In this document: positions 25,453-33,695 of the stretch, piece by piece | Layout: every line of letters begins with the position of its first letter | Numbering within the stretch: position 1 is the stretch's first letter | Origin: Deinococcus multiflagellatus | GTDB lineage: Bacteria > Deinococcota > Deinococci > Deinococcales > Deinococcaceae | Assembly (NCBI RefSeq): GCF_020166415.1 | Contig: NZ_JAIQXV010000012.1 | Location: 1 to 64,000, forward strand | Length of the DNA stretch: 64,000 bases | Direction of reading: 5' to 3' | The notes under the pieces: generated by a model | Databases searched by the model: none | What the model was told of the DNA's origin: nothing | Seen by the model: only the letters and a program-made list of their open reading frames with translations | Program-made: the position numbers and the translations under genes

Positions 25453-26154
25453 ATGCCCCTGTCCCGCCTTCTTCTGATGCTCAGTCTGACGCTGGGCGCT
25501 GGCCAGGTCTCGGCCCAGACCAGCGCCGCGCCGGCCACCGTGACCACGGTGGCGCCAGGCGTCCCCGCCACGACCCAGCCCATCTCCCTGGAACTGCTGC
25601 CGGCCGGCACCGTCGTGCTGGGCGACGGCCGCTACCTCATCAGCAATTACGGTGGTCTGGGCATCGATATCTATATCTATAGCCCGACGCCGCTGCGCAT
25701 TGCCGCGCCGTCAGAACGGACGGCGTTCGAGGCGAACTACGCGGACGCCACGGGCACCAGGCCCCCTGTTCCCGCTGCGCCGACGGCCGCACCCCCCAGC
25801 CCGGTCGCCCCCGGGCCCACCCAGTTGCCGCCGTTTCTCTCGGGCAGCTTTCAAGGCCAGACCCGGGAGGACACGACCGTGATCAGCTTTGCCCTGACCA
25901 ACCGGAGTCCGGCGCTGACCGTGCGCCTGGACCCCAGTTCACTGACCATCCGGCAGGGCGAGACGTTTCTCAGCGGGCGCCTCAACACCCGCGACAGCAG
26001 CGGGCAACCTGGCCTGTTGCCCCCCAGCAGCGCACAGATTGGCACCCTTTCGGTCCGCACCACGCAGCCCGGCCCCATCACGGTGCAGTGGGCGGCGGTG
26101 GACGTCGTCACCGGGCAGCGCTACCCCATCAGCTTCACCTACACCCCAAAATGA
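25453..26154 (+). CDS. Exported orphan of the T4P operon with beta-sandwich-like C terminus
   Basis: A 233-residue exported protein with a signal peptide (LLLMLSLTLGAGQVSA), a short domain (GDGRYLISNYGGLGIDIYIY), a Pro-rich linker (about 95-120) and a C-terminal beta-rich domain. That domain follows the pattern TNRSPALTV...GTLSV...ITVQWAAVD, which is echoed in the C terminus of the T4SS protein at 54810. It may be a secretin accessory protein or periplasmic adaptor. Position between the secretin and PilC is unusual. It starts 3 bases after the secretin stop. Confidence 0.55.
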   Translation: MPLSRLLLMLSLTLGAGQVSAQTSAAPATVTTVAPGVPATTQPISLELLPAGTVVLGDGRYLISNYGGLGIDIYIYSPTPLRIAAPSERTAFEANYADATGTRPPVPAAPTAAPPSPVAPGPTQLPPFLSGSFQGQTREDTTVISFALTNRSPALTVRLDPSSLTIRQGETFLSGRLNTRDSSGQPGLLPPSSAQIGTLSVRTTQPGPITVQWAAVDVVTGQRYPISFTYTPK

Positions 26155-27398
26155 TCAATCCACCGCGCAAACCCAGAGCGAACGTCAAAGTCCGCACCTT
26201 CCGCTACCAGGGCGTTCACCGCCGCACCGGCAAGCCCCGCAAGGGCATGATCGAGGCCATTGACCAGCCGCAGGCCCTGGAGCAGCTGCAAAGCCGGAAC
26301 ATCTCCGTCACGACGATCAAGGAGCACAAAGACGTGGTGCTGCTGGAGCGCAAGCCCAGCGACAACCAGTTGGGGTTGTTCTTCAAAGAGATTTCGACCC
26401 TGCTCACCGCCGAGACGCCGATGCCAGACGCCGTGCGCAGCGCTGGACGCTCCACCACCAATGCCAAACTCAAGCGCAGCGCGCTCTCCATGGAGCGCGA
26501 TCTGCGCGAGGAGGGGCAGGACCTCGCCGCCGCCATGAGTCAGCAGCCCCTCTTTGCTGAGGTCACGGTGGCGCTTCTGGAAACAGCGCGCGTGACGGGA
26601 CGGGACATTGAAGTGCTGGCCACCCTGGCCAGCAGCCACTTCTGGCGGGCCAAAATCGCGGGGGATGTCCGCAAGGCCATCAACAAGCCCATCTTTACCC
26701 TGGCCCTGACCCTGATCGTGATGTACCTGCTCTCCACGAAGGTGGTGCCTCAGTTCGTCACCCTGATCGAGAACATGAACGTTGCCGTGCCCCTCGTGAC
26801 CCAGATCGTGATGGGCATGAGCCGGGTGATGACCAGTCCCTTTTTCGTCATCATCGTGGCCGCTGTGGGCATCGGTGTGCCGCTGCTTTACCGTGTGCTG
26901 ACCCGCTCACCGGAAGGCGAGGCCACGCGCGACGCCCTGCTGCTGCGGCTTCCGCTGGTTGGGCCGCTCATCCGGAATTACATTCTGGCGCTGACCAGCC
27001 GGAGTCTGGCCGACATGATCAGTTCCGGCGTGCCCAAGGACATGGCCATGGAGCTCACAGGCCGCATCGCCGGCAACAAACTCTACGACGCCATCTTTCA
27101 GAACGCCGCGCGGGCGGTGGTCCAGGGCCATCCCATCGCGGACATTCTCGAAGATTACCCCGCACTTGTGCCGACCGATTTTGCGCAAATTGTTCGCAAC
27201 GGAGAGGAAAAAAGCAGTCTCGACACCATGCTGATCACGCTCAGTGAAATCTATGAAAAGCGCGTCGACGAGACGGTGCAGAAGGTCAATGACAGCATCG
27301 AGCCCATTCTCATTGTCGTGATCGGCTCACTTGTTGGTTTGGTGATGTTCGGCGTCATGATGCCCATCATCACGATCATTCAGTCGCTGAACACGTAA
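26151..27398 (+). CDS. pilC: Type IV pilus inner-membrane platform protein, PilC/GspF family
   Basis: A 415-residue platform protein with two GspF domains (residues about 75-200 and 275-400), each followed by hydrophobic segments (FTLALTLIVMYLLSTKVVP, VIIVAAVGIGVPLLY, and the C-terminal ILIVVIGSLVGLVMFGVMMPI). The motifs FFKEISTLLTAETPM and IVRNGEEKSSLDTML are family-typical. It sits in the inner membrane and couples PilB and PilT motion to pilin insertion. The ATG overlaps the preceding stop; a terminator closes the operon. Confidence 0.9.
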   Translation: MINPPRKPRANVKVRTFRYQGVHRRTGKPRKGMIEAIDQPQALEQLQSRNISVTTIKEHKDVVLLERKPSDNQLGLFFKEISTLLTAETPMPDAVRSAGRSTTNAKLKRSALSMERDLREEGQDLAAAMSQQPLFAEVTVALLETARVTGRDIEVLATLASSHFWRAKIAGDVRKAINKPIFTLALTLIVMYLLSTKVVPQFVTLIENMNVAVPLVTQIVMGMSRVMTSPFFVIIVAAVGIGVPLLYRVLTRSPEGEATRDALLLRLPLVGPLIRNYILALTSRSLADMISSGVPKDMAMELTGRIAGNKLYDAIFQNAARAVVQGHPIADILEDYPALVPTDFAQIVRNGEEKSSLDTMLITLSEIYEKRVDETVQKVNDSIEPILIVVIGSLVGLVMFGVMMPIITIIQSLNT

Positions 27399-27420
27399 GA
27401 GCGTCCACGGTTCTTGTTGC

Positions 27421-27450
27421 TGGAGCGGGGGGCAGGTGCCCCCCGCTCCA
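27421..27450. terminator. Hairpin ending the T4P operon
   Basis: A perfect 14-base-pair stem (TGGAGCGGGGGGCA with its complement) around a two-base loop, 22 bases after the PilC stop. No T tract follows, but stem strength and location support termination. Confidence 0.65.
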
Positions 27451-27547
27451 GTTCACATCCAAGGCGATACTGGTTAATGAGCACGGCATCTTCTGACGAA
27501 AGCCTATGCGTGTCAGGCAGCACCTCGGCTTCCAGGGGCGCCATAGA

Positions 27548-28562
27548 CGGGTAGTAACCACATTCGCCCGAAAACACCCGCTAAGCGCCTGAATGTTGTG
27601 CCAGTCGGTTTCCAGTGTGTTTTAGAGTGGCAGACGAGCGCGCGGAGAGGCTCAGGGGCTAGAGGCAAGCCAGTTCGCTTTATCAGGTTGACCCCGAACT
27701 TCGTGGGACTTTCATGACCGCTCTGGCGCCAGCTCTGTCCGCCATCGGGTTGAACGTTCGCAGTATGGCTCTTGTGCGAATACTTGGTGCTCTGTTCTCC
27801 ATTCGGGACGATTGGGTTCACCCTCTCTGCAACCATCCGAATACGCAAGATTGGGCGTGTTACGTTGCTCAACGTGGAGATTACGCTTGCCAATGGATCA
27901 CCAGGCGAAGTCCTGACCCGCCGCGTCCTGCTGGAATTCATGCATCGGTACGATCTCACGCCCTGGAATTGGACCCGCAACATCCATATCGACCGGGATC
28001 TGAAGTTCATGGGGCAGTGTCTCCGGCAAGATGGTGAGTTCGTCATTCGGATTCGCTCTGGACGAGCAGAAATGCTTGACCCAGACATGCCCATCGACCT
28101 GGACCGCTGGCCCATGCTGCTCAGCGTCTACATTCATGAGCAACTGCACGCCTACCTCGACTTGAGGAATGACGCTGTCCAGGCCGCGCTCCCCGAATTA
28201 CAGCGCTTATACCCCGACGTGCCAGTGGGTGGGACAGAAGGCGCACGCAGCGAGTTCAGCACGTACCTTCATCTCCTCCTGTGCACGCTGGAAATCGACA
28301 GTGTCGCGCAGCTGATTGGCATGGAGCGCGCCCGCGCGCTGCGGACCGAGGCGCCCTTCTACCGTTTCATCTATGACACGGTGCTCCGTGACACGGCGCA
28401 ACTGCGTAACGTGATCAGGCAATACAATTTGGAGCTTCCCGAATCCGAAGAAATCTCGGTGCCAGTTGAAGTCAAGTAAGCAGCACTGCACACCGAGGCC
28501 AGCCTGACGCGGTATCAGTCGCCGCTTAACGGGTGTTTTCGGGCGAATGTGGTTACTACCCG
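27548..28562. mobile_element. Tn3-family-derived mini-element carrying a passenger gene
   Basis: The ends are 40-base inverted repeats (27548-27587 and 28523-28562) differing at one base within the outer 38. They begin CGGGTAGTAACCACATTC and contain CGAAAACACCCGCTAAGC, which matches the CGAAAAC...TAAG inner part of classical Tn3-type ends. A 5-base target duplication ATAGA flanks both sides (27543-27547 and 28563-28567), as expected for Tn3-family transposition. There is no transposase or resolvase, so the 1,015-base unit would move only with help in trans. It carries one HExxH gene. It inserted between the T4P operon and the minor pilin operon. Confidence 0.88.
27874..28479 (+). CDS. Putative zinc metallopeptidase-like passenger of mini-element
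   Basis: A 201-residue protein with YIHEQLHAYLD (HExxH) near residue 88 and a following acidic helix with Glu (GGTEGARSEFSTYLH). It is otherwise unrecognised. The GTG at 27874 is chosen because upstream codons back to 27772 give an unprotein-like sequence; ATG candidates further inside would lose conserved-looking strands. It is the only coding capacity of the mini-element. The second HExxH gene of the window (14409) shares the motif but no clear overall similarity. Confidence 0.55.
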   Translation: MEITLANGSPGEVLTRRVLLEFMHRYDLTPWNWTRNIHIDRDLKFMGQCLRQDGEFVIRIRSGRAEMLDPDMPIDLDRWPMLLSVYIHEQLHAYLDLRNDAVQAALPELQRLYPDVPVGGTEGARSEFSTYLHLLLCTLEIDSVAQLIGMERARALRTEAPFYRFIYDTVLRDTAQLRNVIRQYNLELPESEEISVPVEVK

Positions 28563-28655
28563 ATAGACGGTTGCAGACTTACGCCGCCCTCCAGAGAGAG
28601 TAAGCTGCTTTTGTCGCCTCAGACACCTTCACGCTGAGTTGACAAAGGAGTGGCG

Positions 28656-28817
28656 ATGACGGGCAACGACTCCAGCAATAACGATCAAGCCAGGCAAGAT
28701 CAGTTTGACAGGGATTACCAGAGAGAAAGGGACAGGGGCGCGACCCACCATGAGGCCACGGAAGTTGCGCTGAGCCTGCAAAAAGAACGAGATTCGCGCA
28801 ACGACCAAAATAACTGA
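28656..28817 (+). CDS. Small hydrophilic protein
   Basis: A 53-residue, very charged protein (MTGNDSSNNDQARQDQFDRD at the start), rich in Asp, Asn, Gln and Arg, without hydrophobic segments. A strong AAAGGAG lies 5 bases before the ATG and a 15-base-pair terminator-like hairpin follows at 28910, so it looks like an independent small gene. Function is unknown; the composition is that of a disordered or stress-type protein. Confidence 0.6.
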   Translation: MTGNDSSNNDQARQDQFDRDYQRERDRGATHHEATEVALSLQKERDSRNDQNN

Positions 28818-28909
28818 ACGAGGCTGCGCGCCCACCAAGATGAGTGAGTATCCCTCAGAACGGTGGCGACGGGTGGAACGGTGAGTCTTGCGGATGATCG
28901 GCACCCGGT

Positions 28910-28943
28910 AGCAATACGGACACCACGCGGTGTCCGTATTGCT
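28910..28943 (+). terminator. Perfect 15-base-pair hairpin
   Basis: AGCAATACGGACACC and its exact complement around an ACGC loop, about 90 bases after the small gene at 28656. Followed by TGTGCC rather than a T tract. Confidence 0.6.
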
Positions 28944-29265
28944 TGTGCCCCACGAGAGGCTGAGCCGCCACAGGCCGAACAACCGCGGGCGGAGCACCGT
29001 GATCAGTGTCAATCCCAGCCAGCCCCTGCGCCGGCGTAGTGCCTCGACCTGGCGTAAGCCAGTATCCAGCCCTGACGCCCAAAGGAGCTTGCGCTCTCGA
29101 CAAACGCTGCTGGGACGGTGGCGAACATTCACAACCCACGAGCGGCAGAACTGAAACTTTATCGGCAGAATCCTTTCCTCGATTGAGGGCAAGTCGTCCC
29201 CTGTTTGCCAGCCGTGCCCCCACAGGCCCCCCCCGACCCCCCCGACAACTTCGCTGGACGGACGC
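28944..29265. other. Intergenic region without supported gene
   Basis: No convincing reading frame. A minus-strand frame across it gives an Arg/Trp-rich product and no ribosome site. The right end has two long C runs (29227-29234 and 29237-29243) just upstream of the promoter of the minor pilin operon, comparable to G/C runs next to other copies of that promoter. Confidence 0.4.
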
Positions 29266-29284
29266 ACCAGCGCCCCGCCACCGT
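29266..29284 (+). promoter_or_regulatory. ACCAGCGCCCC-N3-A-N3-T promoter of the minor pilin operon
   Basis: Exact core at 29266-29276, A at 29280, T at 29284, then 6 bases to the ATG at 29291. No ribosome site, so leaderless initiation is expected. Confidence 0.75.
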
Positions 29285-29290
29285 AGAGCT

Positions 29291-29677
29291 ATGGAACGCG
29301 GGTTCACCCTTGTCGAATTGCTGGTGGTCGTGGTGATCCTCGCCCTGCTGGGCAGCATCATGCTGATGACCTACGCAGGCAGCCTTGAACGGGGCCGGAC
29401 GCAGGCCGCGCGGGCCCACGCTCAGCTGGCGGCCCAGACCACCAACAGCGTGCTGGCTGTGCGGCCCGACCTCAACGCCGCCATGTTTGACGGCCTGGAC
29501 TGCATGAAGGCGCACACCTTCGCGCCTGCAGGCGTGACCCTGGGCAGCAACGCCACCTATCCCACCTATCCGGACGCCCCAGACGCGGTCACAGGCTGCG
29601 TGCTCTCGCCGACCTCGGCGCGCAGCGTCGTGGCCACCGTCACTGTTGGCGGTCAAACCTTCCGCGAGGGCCAATGA
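29291..29677 (+). CDS. Minor prepilin (FimU/GspH-like position)
   Basis: A 128-residue prepilin with an unusually short leader (MERG) before FTLVELLVVVVILALLG. The conserved Glu is present. A cysteine pair (LDCMK and TGCVL) frames a short globular domain. As the first of four linked minor prepilins it occupies the FimU/GspH place of priming complexes. It has no ribosome site and begins 6 bases after the promoter element. The next start overlaps its stop. Confidence 0.8.
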   Translation: MERGFTLVELLVVVVILALLGSIMLMTYAGSLERGRTQAARAHAQLAAQTTNSVLAVRPDLNAAMFDGLDCMKAHTFAPAGVTLGSNATYPTYPDAPDAVTGCVLSPTSARSVVATVTVGGQTFREGQ

Positions 29678-30054
29678 AGGCTGGCGGCATGACCCTGACC
29701 GAACTGCTCGTCACCGTGACGATGGTTGGCCTGCTGACCGGCAGCGTCCTTCTGATGATGAATTCCCAAAACGACAGCACCGCCCTGACCTTCGATCTGC
29801 AGCTGAAAAATCTGATGCAGACCATGCCGTCTGCAGCCCGGGCCCAGGGCGCTGCTATTACCCTCAGTGCCGATCAGCAGACTGCCCGGCTCTCAACCGG
29901 CCGCACCCTGACCATCCCCACCGGTCTCGCCCTGACCAGCAACCTGCAGGCCACGCCCGGCGGCGTCAGCGGCGCCGTGATCCGGCAGGCGGGCACCAAC
30001 TGCACCCGCTTCACCCTCACCCTTTACGGGACCGTGACGGAGACCGCATGCTAA
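29674..30054 (+). CDS. Minor prepilin
   Basis: A 126-residue prepilin: leader MKAGG, then MTLTELLVTVTMVGLLTGSVLL with Glu at mature position 5 and Met rather than Phe at position 1. The globular part is small and Thr-rich, with two cysteines near the C terminus (TNCT and TETAC). Start overlaps the previous stop (ATGA) and its own stop is overlapped by the next start, so translation is coupled through the operon. Confidence 0.78.
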   Translation: MKAGGMTLTELLVTVTMVGLLTGSVLLMMNSQNDSTALTFDLQLKNLMQTMPSAARAQGAAITLSADQQTARLSTGRTLTIPTGLALTSNLQATPGGVSGAVIRQAGTNCTRFTLTLYGTVTETAC

Positions 30055-30500
30055 CGCCACAGACCGCAGCCCCCATCACCCCGGCCCCAGAACAACAGGG
30101 GCGCCTGACGGACGGCTTCTCGATGGTCGAAGTCCTGGTGGCGGGGGTTATTCTCATCCTCCTGCTGGGCACCTACGCGCAGCTGAGTGTGCAGGCCGAA
30201 CGCAACAACACGGCCCTGAGTGCAGGCACGCTGGCCGCCGACAGCGCCGCTCTGATCAGCCAGGAGATCACGCGCGGCAACCCGGTCATGACGCCCGACA
30301 CCGGCCACTCCGTGCACTTGGCCCCCAACCTTATCGCCTCCTTAAGTTCCGGGCCGACGCTCCGGAGCCAGATCGCGGCCGCCGAATTGCAGGCCACCGT
30401 CACCGGCCTGGGCGGCAATCCCCCCACCTACCGCGTCACGGTGTTGACGTCCAGCACTCCCTTTCACGTGACCGTGGTTGGTCCAGGAGGATCCGAATGA
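30048..30500 (+). CDS. Minor prepilin, PilV/GspI-like
   Basis: A 150-residue prepilin with a long leader (about 23 residues) ending TDG before FSMVEVLVAGVILILLLGTY; the SMVEVL motif is typical of PilV/GspI minor pilins. The rest is a helix followed by a small beta domain. Start ATG overlaps the previous gene by 7 bases. It should join the minor-pilin complex that primes pilus assembly. Confidence 0.8.
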   Translation: MLTPQTAAPITPAPEQQGRLTDGFSMVEVLVAGVILILLLGTYAQLSVQAERNNTALSAGTLAADSAALISQEITRGNPVMTPDTGHSVHLAPNLIASLSSGPTLRSQIAAAELQATVTGLGGNPPTYRVTVLTSSTPFHVTVVGPGGSE

Positions 30501-32527
30501 ACGCGCCCCCCCCGCCCGTGACCCGTCAGGGCCTCACCCTCGTTGAACTGCTGGTGGGCCTGGTGCTGCTTGGCCTGCTGGCCGCCCTGACGACCATGGC
30601 CTTTCCCAATATGAACCGCACCGGCAGCAACGCCGCTCGGGGCACGGCCGCCGCCCTGACCGTCGAGCAGGTGACGGGCGCCCTGGCGGACGACTTCGCG
30701 GCCCAGGGCACGTTCCGGGAGTTTCTGGTGGCCGATCAGACCACCTTCTCCGGCATCTTCACGACAGGCGCCGGCGTTCCCGTGCAGGCACAAAGCGACT
30801 TTGCCCAGCAGACCTCGCTGCGCGCCGCCGGCCTCCCTGTCCAGGTGGGCGACCTTCTTTACCTGGTGGGCGCCAGCGGCGAGCGCAAACTGCTGCGCGT
30901 CACTGGGCGCAGCGGCAACCAGATCGAACACGACGGCTGCCGCAACGGCGTCAGCGGCCTCAATGCTGTGGTCTACCGCGCCAGCACCCTCACGGTGCGT
31001 CAGACGGGCGGCCAGGTCTGGCGCTCGGTCAACGGCGCCCCCGAGGTCTTGGCGGCGGCCAACACACCCCTGACCTTCAGCTACACCTACCGGCAACCCA
31101 ATGGCGTCACGTCTGAGGCCTCCACTGGCCTGGGGGCCACCTCCGGCAGCGCCGTGCGGACCGGCCTGCTGATTGGCACCACCGCCAGCGCCCAGGTCGA
31201 CAGCCGCAGCGCCGAGCAGCGCCGCACCGTGGTCCCGCTGGGCACCAGTGCCGCCGCCGGCGGCGCGCTGCTGCCCTGCGAGGCAGGCCTGGCGGTGACG
31301 CCCGGCAGCGCCCGCCTGCAGGTGACCGTAACCCTGCCCAGCGGCCTGACCAGCGGCAACGTCACCGTGACCGGGCCAGGCCTCAACTCGACTTTCGGGA
31401 CCTCGGCGGTCTTCCCCGTCACCCTGGGCACCTACCAGGTCACGAGTCAACCTGTGACGGCCAGCGGCTACACCTACGCCGCCACGGTGCGGGGTGCACC
31501 CGCCCAGATCACGTCACGCCAGCAGACTGGGTACGTGCAGGTCGTGTACGCGGCGGTCACGGGCAACCTCAATCTCCGGGTGACCGGTCTCCCCAGTGGC
31601 CAGAGCGCCACCGTGACCCTCAGCGGCCCGCAGACGGTCACCCGCACCCTGGCCAACGGCGACATCGTCCTGACCGATCTGGCTCCGGGCACCTACACCA
31701 TCAGCGCCCCTGCAGTGACCAGCGGCACCCAGACCTATCAGGCCGCTCCAACCACCGCGACGGTCTACGCGGGCACCGCCAGCGCGGCCACGTTGGTCTT
31801 CAACACGTTCGCCGAAAAAGGCAATGTACAAGTGAGCATCAGTGGCTTGCCTGGGGATCCGGGGCGATCTGTCTCAATCGGCGGTTACGCGAGGCGAATT
31901 GATGTTTTGAACGGCACATACCTGTACCCGGACGTGCAGGTCGGTGCCTACACCCTGACATTGCCCTCAATCACGTTCGGCACCACGACCTACGTGCCCA
32001 CGCCGTCTGGCGCTAACTTCACCGTGGTCATGAACCAGACGACGGCCCTGACGTTCAGCTATGACGCGCAGGCGGCCACGCCGACACCCCCGCCGCCCCC
32101 AAGCAGCGCCACATGTCCGTCCGGTGTCGCCACAGGTCCGTTCGGGCGGGTGCGCATCGATGTCTGCTCCTTCGGATTCACCCCACCTCAGTCGGACATC
32201 ATGTCGCTCACGCCGCAGGCGCAAGCCATTGCGAATACGCTGGTGGGCCAATGTCTCGCCGATACCACCGTGGAAGGCCCGATTGTCTCTTTGAATCCCA
32301 CAAACGACGGCACGTATTACACTCGCACAATCTGGCGCAGTTACGACGGCGGCACGGGCTGCGCGCCAGCCCCCGCACCACCCCCACCACCACCCAGTGA
32401 TCCGCCACCGCCGACAACGCCTCCGCCCCCACCGCCGACGAATCCATCGGACCCACCTCCACCTCCCCCACCGCCTCCGCCACCGCCGCCCCCACCACCC
32501 TGCCAGGTGAACTGCATCGAAGAATGA
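30497..32527 (+). CDS. Large tip-type minor prepilin (PilW/GspJ-like) with beta repeats and polyproline tail
   Basis: A 676-residue prepilin. A leader ending RQG precedes LTLVELLVGLVLLGLLAAL. Residues 30-260 form a PilW/GspJ-like domain. Three repeats of about 85 residues follow (about 270-515), each with a pattern like V-x-GLPSGQ...V-L-GTYT...YVPTPS, resembling PEGA/Ig-type modules. Then comes a Cys-containing domain (TCPSGVATGP, DVCSFGF) and a polyproline tail ending PCQVNCIEE. Such size and modules suggest an adhesin displayed at the pilus tip. A terminator follows directly. Confidence 0.75.
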   Translation: MNAPPPPVTRQGLTLVELLVGLVLLGLLAALTTMAFPNMNRTGSNAARGTAAALTVEQVTGALADDFAAQGTFREFLVADQTTFSGIFTTGAGVPVQAQSDFAQQTSLRAAGLPVQVGDLLYLVGASGERKLLRVTGRSGNQIEHDGCRNGVSGLNAVVYRASTLTVRQTGGQVWRSVNGAPEVLAAANTPLTFSYTYRQPNGVTSEASTGLGATSGSAVRTGLLIGTTASAQVDSRSAEQRRTVVPLGTSAAAGGALLPCEAGLAVTPGSARLQVTVTLPSGLTSGNVTVTGPGLNSTFGTSAVFPVTLGTYQVTSQPVTASGYTYAATVRGAPAQITSRQQTGYVQVVYAAVTGNLNLRVTGLPSGQSATVTLSGPQTVTRTLANGDIVLTDLAPGTYTISAPAVTSGTQTYQAAPTTATVYAGTASAATLVFNTFAEKGNVQVSISGLPGDPGRSVSIGGYARRIDVLNGTYLYPDVQVGAYTLTLPSITFGTTTYVPTPSGANFTVVMNQTTALTFSYDAQAATPTPPPPPSSATCPSGVATGPFGRVRIDVCSFGFTPPQSDIMSLTPQAQAIANTLVGQCLADTTVEGPIVSLNPTNDGTYYTRTIWRSYDGGTGCAPAPAPPPPPPSDPPPPTTPPPPPPTNPSDPPPPPPPPPPPPPPPPCQVNCIEE

Positions 32528-32556
32528 AAAAGGGCCCCCAGTGGGGGCCATTCTTC
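32519..32556. terminator. Bidirectional terminator between minor pilin operon and CAP lipoprotein
   Basis: Nested stem: GAAGAAT pairing with ATTCTTC outside and GGCCCCCA with TGGGGGCC inside. It contains an A tract on the left, useful as a T tract for the minus-strand gene ending at 32574. Confidence 0.75.
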
Positions 32557-32573
32557 GTTCTACCCGCGTTCGG

Positions 32574-33488
32574 TCAGAAGTCGAGGGCATCGCGGACGTT
32601 GAGAACCCACTTCCGCCCCGTCAGGTCATTCGGATCAGCGTGACCCACCCCAGCGTAGCTCCGGTCTGGATTCATCATCTGGTAGCAGTGCCCGGGGCTG
32701 CTGAGCCAGCCGTTCACGACCTCCCGGGGGCTGGTGTTGCCGGTCGAGCCGAGGTTGTCTCCACCACCACCGCGAATGGCTGCACCGAGCAATACGCTGA
32801 TGGTGCTCACAGTCAGACCTTCGGGCGTGTCGTGCGAGAAGTAATTGCGGCGGACCATGTCTGCAGCATGCTGCCGGGCGGCCTGGGCGAGGACGTCGTT
32901 CCACACCAGGGCCTTGCCCGGACCAATCGGGGTCACGCTGCCGGGGCACCCCACACCAGCCACCCGTGCTTCGTTGATCAACCGCACGACCTCGCGTTCA
33001 TCGGCCGTCGGCGCCCGGTTCAGCACGTCCTGGTACAGGGGGTACTGCACGCCGCCACCCGTGACGGTCAGCTTCAGGGTGCCTCGGTAATCCCGCGTTT
33101 GGCCGTCGCTCAGCCGCTTGAGGGTCGCGTCAGCTGCAAGGGTGAATGTCTGGGTTCCTGCTAAACTCTGTGTCACCTGAAATTCAACCCATTCACCTTG
33201 CACTGCTCCAGGTTGGACAGTAAGGCTAAATGCGCTGCCGTAACCAAGACTGTAAGGCCGGGCATTCATCCAGGCGTAACCCGCAGGTGCGGGCGTCTGA
33301 ACCGTCAGGCGCTGGAAGGCGCCTCCCACAGCCATCGGGCCCGACGTCACGACGACCGAACCCAGGGCAGGCCAGTCGCCCACAGGCGGCTTCACCACGG
33401 GGGGTGGTTCGGGGGGCGTGACCTCCCCACCGGGACCACAAGCGGCGAGGAGACTCAGTGTCAGCAAGGGCAGCAGGATCAGTTTCAT
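32574..33488 (-). CDS. CAP/SCP-domain lipoprotein
   Basis: A 304-residue secreted lipoprotein. Signal peptide with lipobox LLAAC (Cys about residue 17), a Pro-rich stalk, an Ig-like or beta domain (residues 45-150) and a C-terminal CAP domain: EVVRLINEARVAG, WNDVLAQAARQHAADM, NYFSHDTPEG, NLGSTGNTSPREVVNGWLSSPGHC and YAGVGHA. Bacterial CAP proteins occur on the cell surface; their activity is mostly unknown. TGAGG lies 5 bases before the ATG. Monocistronic by its flanking terminators. Confidence 0.85.
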   Translation of the reverse strand: MKLILLPLLTLSLLAACGPGGEVTPPEPPPVVKPPVGDWPALGSVVVTSGPMAVGGAFQRLTVQTPAPAGYAWMNARPYSLGYGSAFSLTVQPGAVQGEWVEFQVTQSLAGTQTFTLAADATLKRLSDGQTRDYRGTLKLTVTGGGVQYPLYQDVLNRAPTADEREVVRLINEARVAGVGCPGSVTPIGPGKALVWNDVLAQAARQHAADMVRRNYFSHDTPEGLTVSTISVLLGAAIRGGGGDNLGSTGNTSPREVVNGWLSSPGHCYQMMNPDRSYAGVGHADPNDLTGRKWVLNVRDALDF

Positions 33489-33610
33489 GGCGACCTCAGT
33501 CAGAGAGAGTAGGTGTCGGGGATAAATCGCCGCCGAGCTTCTCCACTGTAGCGAGACTCCCTTCAACGTGCGAGCGGTTGTTTCGCATTGTTCTCCTGCG
33601 CGCGAAAGAA

Positions 33611-33644
33611 GCTCTGGCAAGTGTTCCGGGTCACTTGCCAGAGC
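33611..33644 (-). terminator. Hairpin after the PadR/membrane gene pair
   Basis: A 13-base-pair perfect stem, GCTCTGGCAAGTG with its complement, loop of 8. It is downstream of the minus-strand gene that ends at 33696 and upstream of the CAP gene. Confidence 0.6.
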
Positions 33645-33695
33645 TCGTGACTGTGCTGGGGCACCCAACGAATCGGCGCCGGTGATAGCAATCAC

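Noticed and set aside
27380..27544. Minus-strand 54-residue frame whose ATG touches the ATAGA target site of the mini-element
   Set aside because: It reads through the terminator hairpin and overlaps the PilC end; codons there simply follow the stem sequence.
28629..29267. 212-residue minus-strand frame across the 28.9-29.3 kb spacer
   Set aside because: It overlaps the small gene with a strong SD and the terminator hairpin, and its sequence is Arg/Trp-rich without domain character.
30464..31450. 328-residue minus-strand frame opposite the large minor pilin
   Set aside because: Shadow of a Thr/Ala/Gly-rich gene; no start signals.
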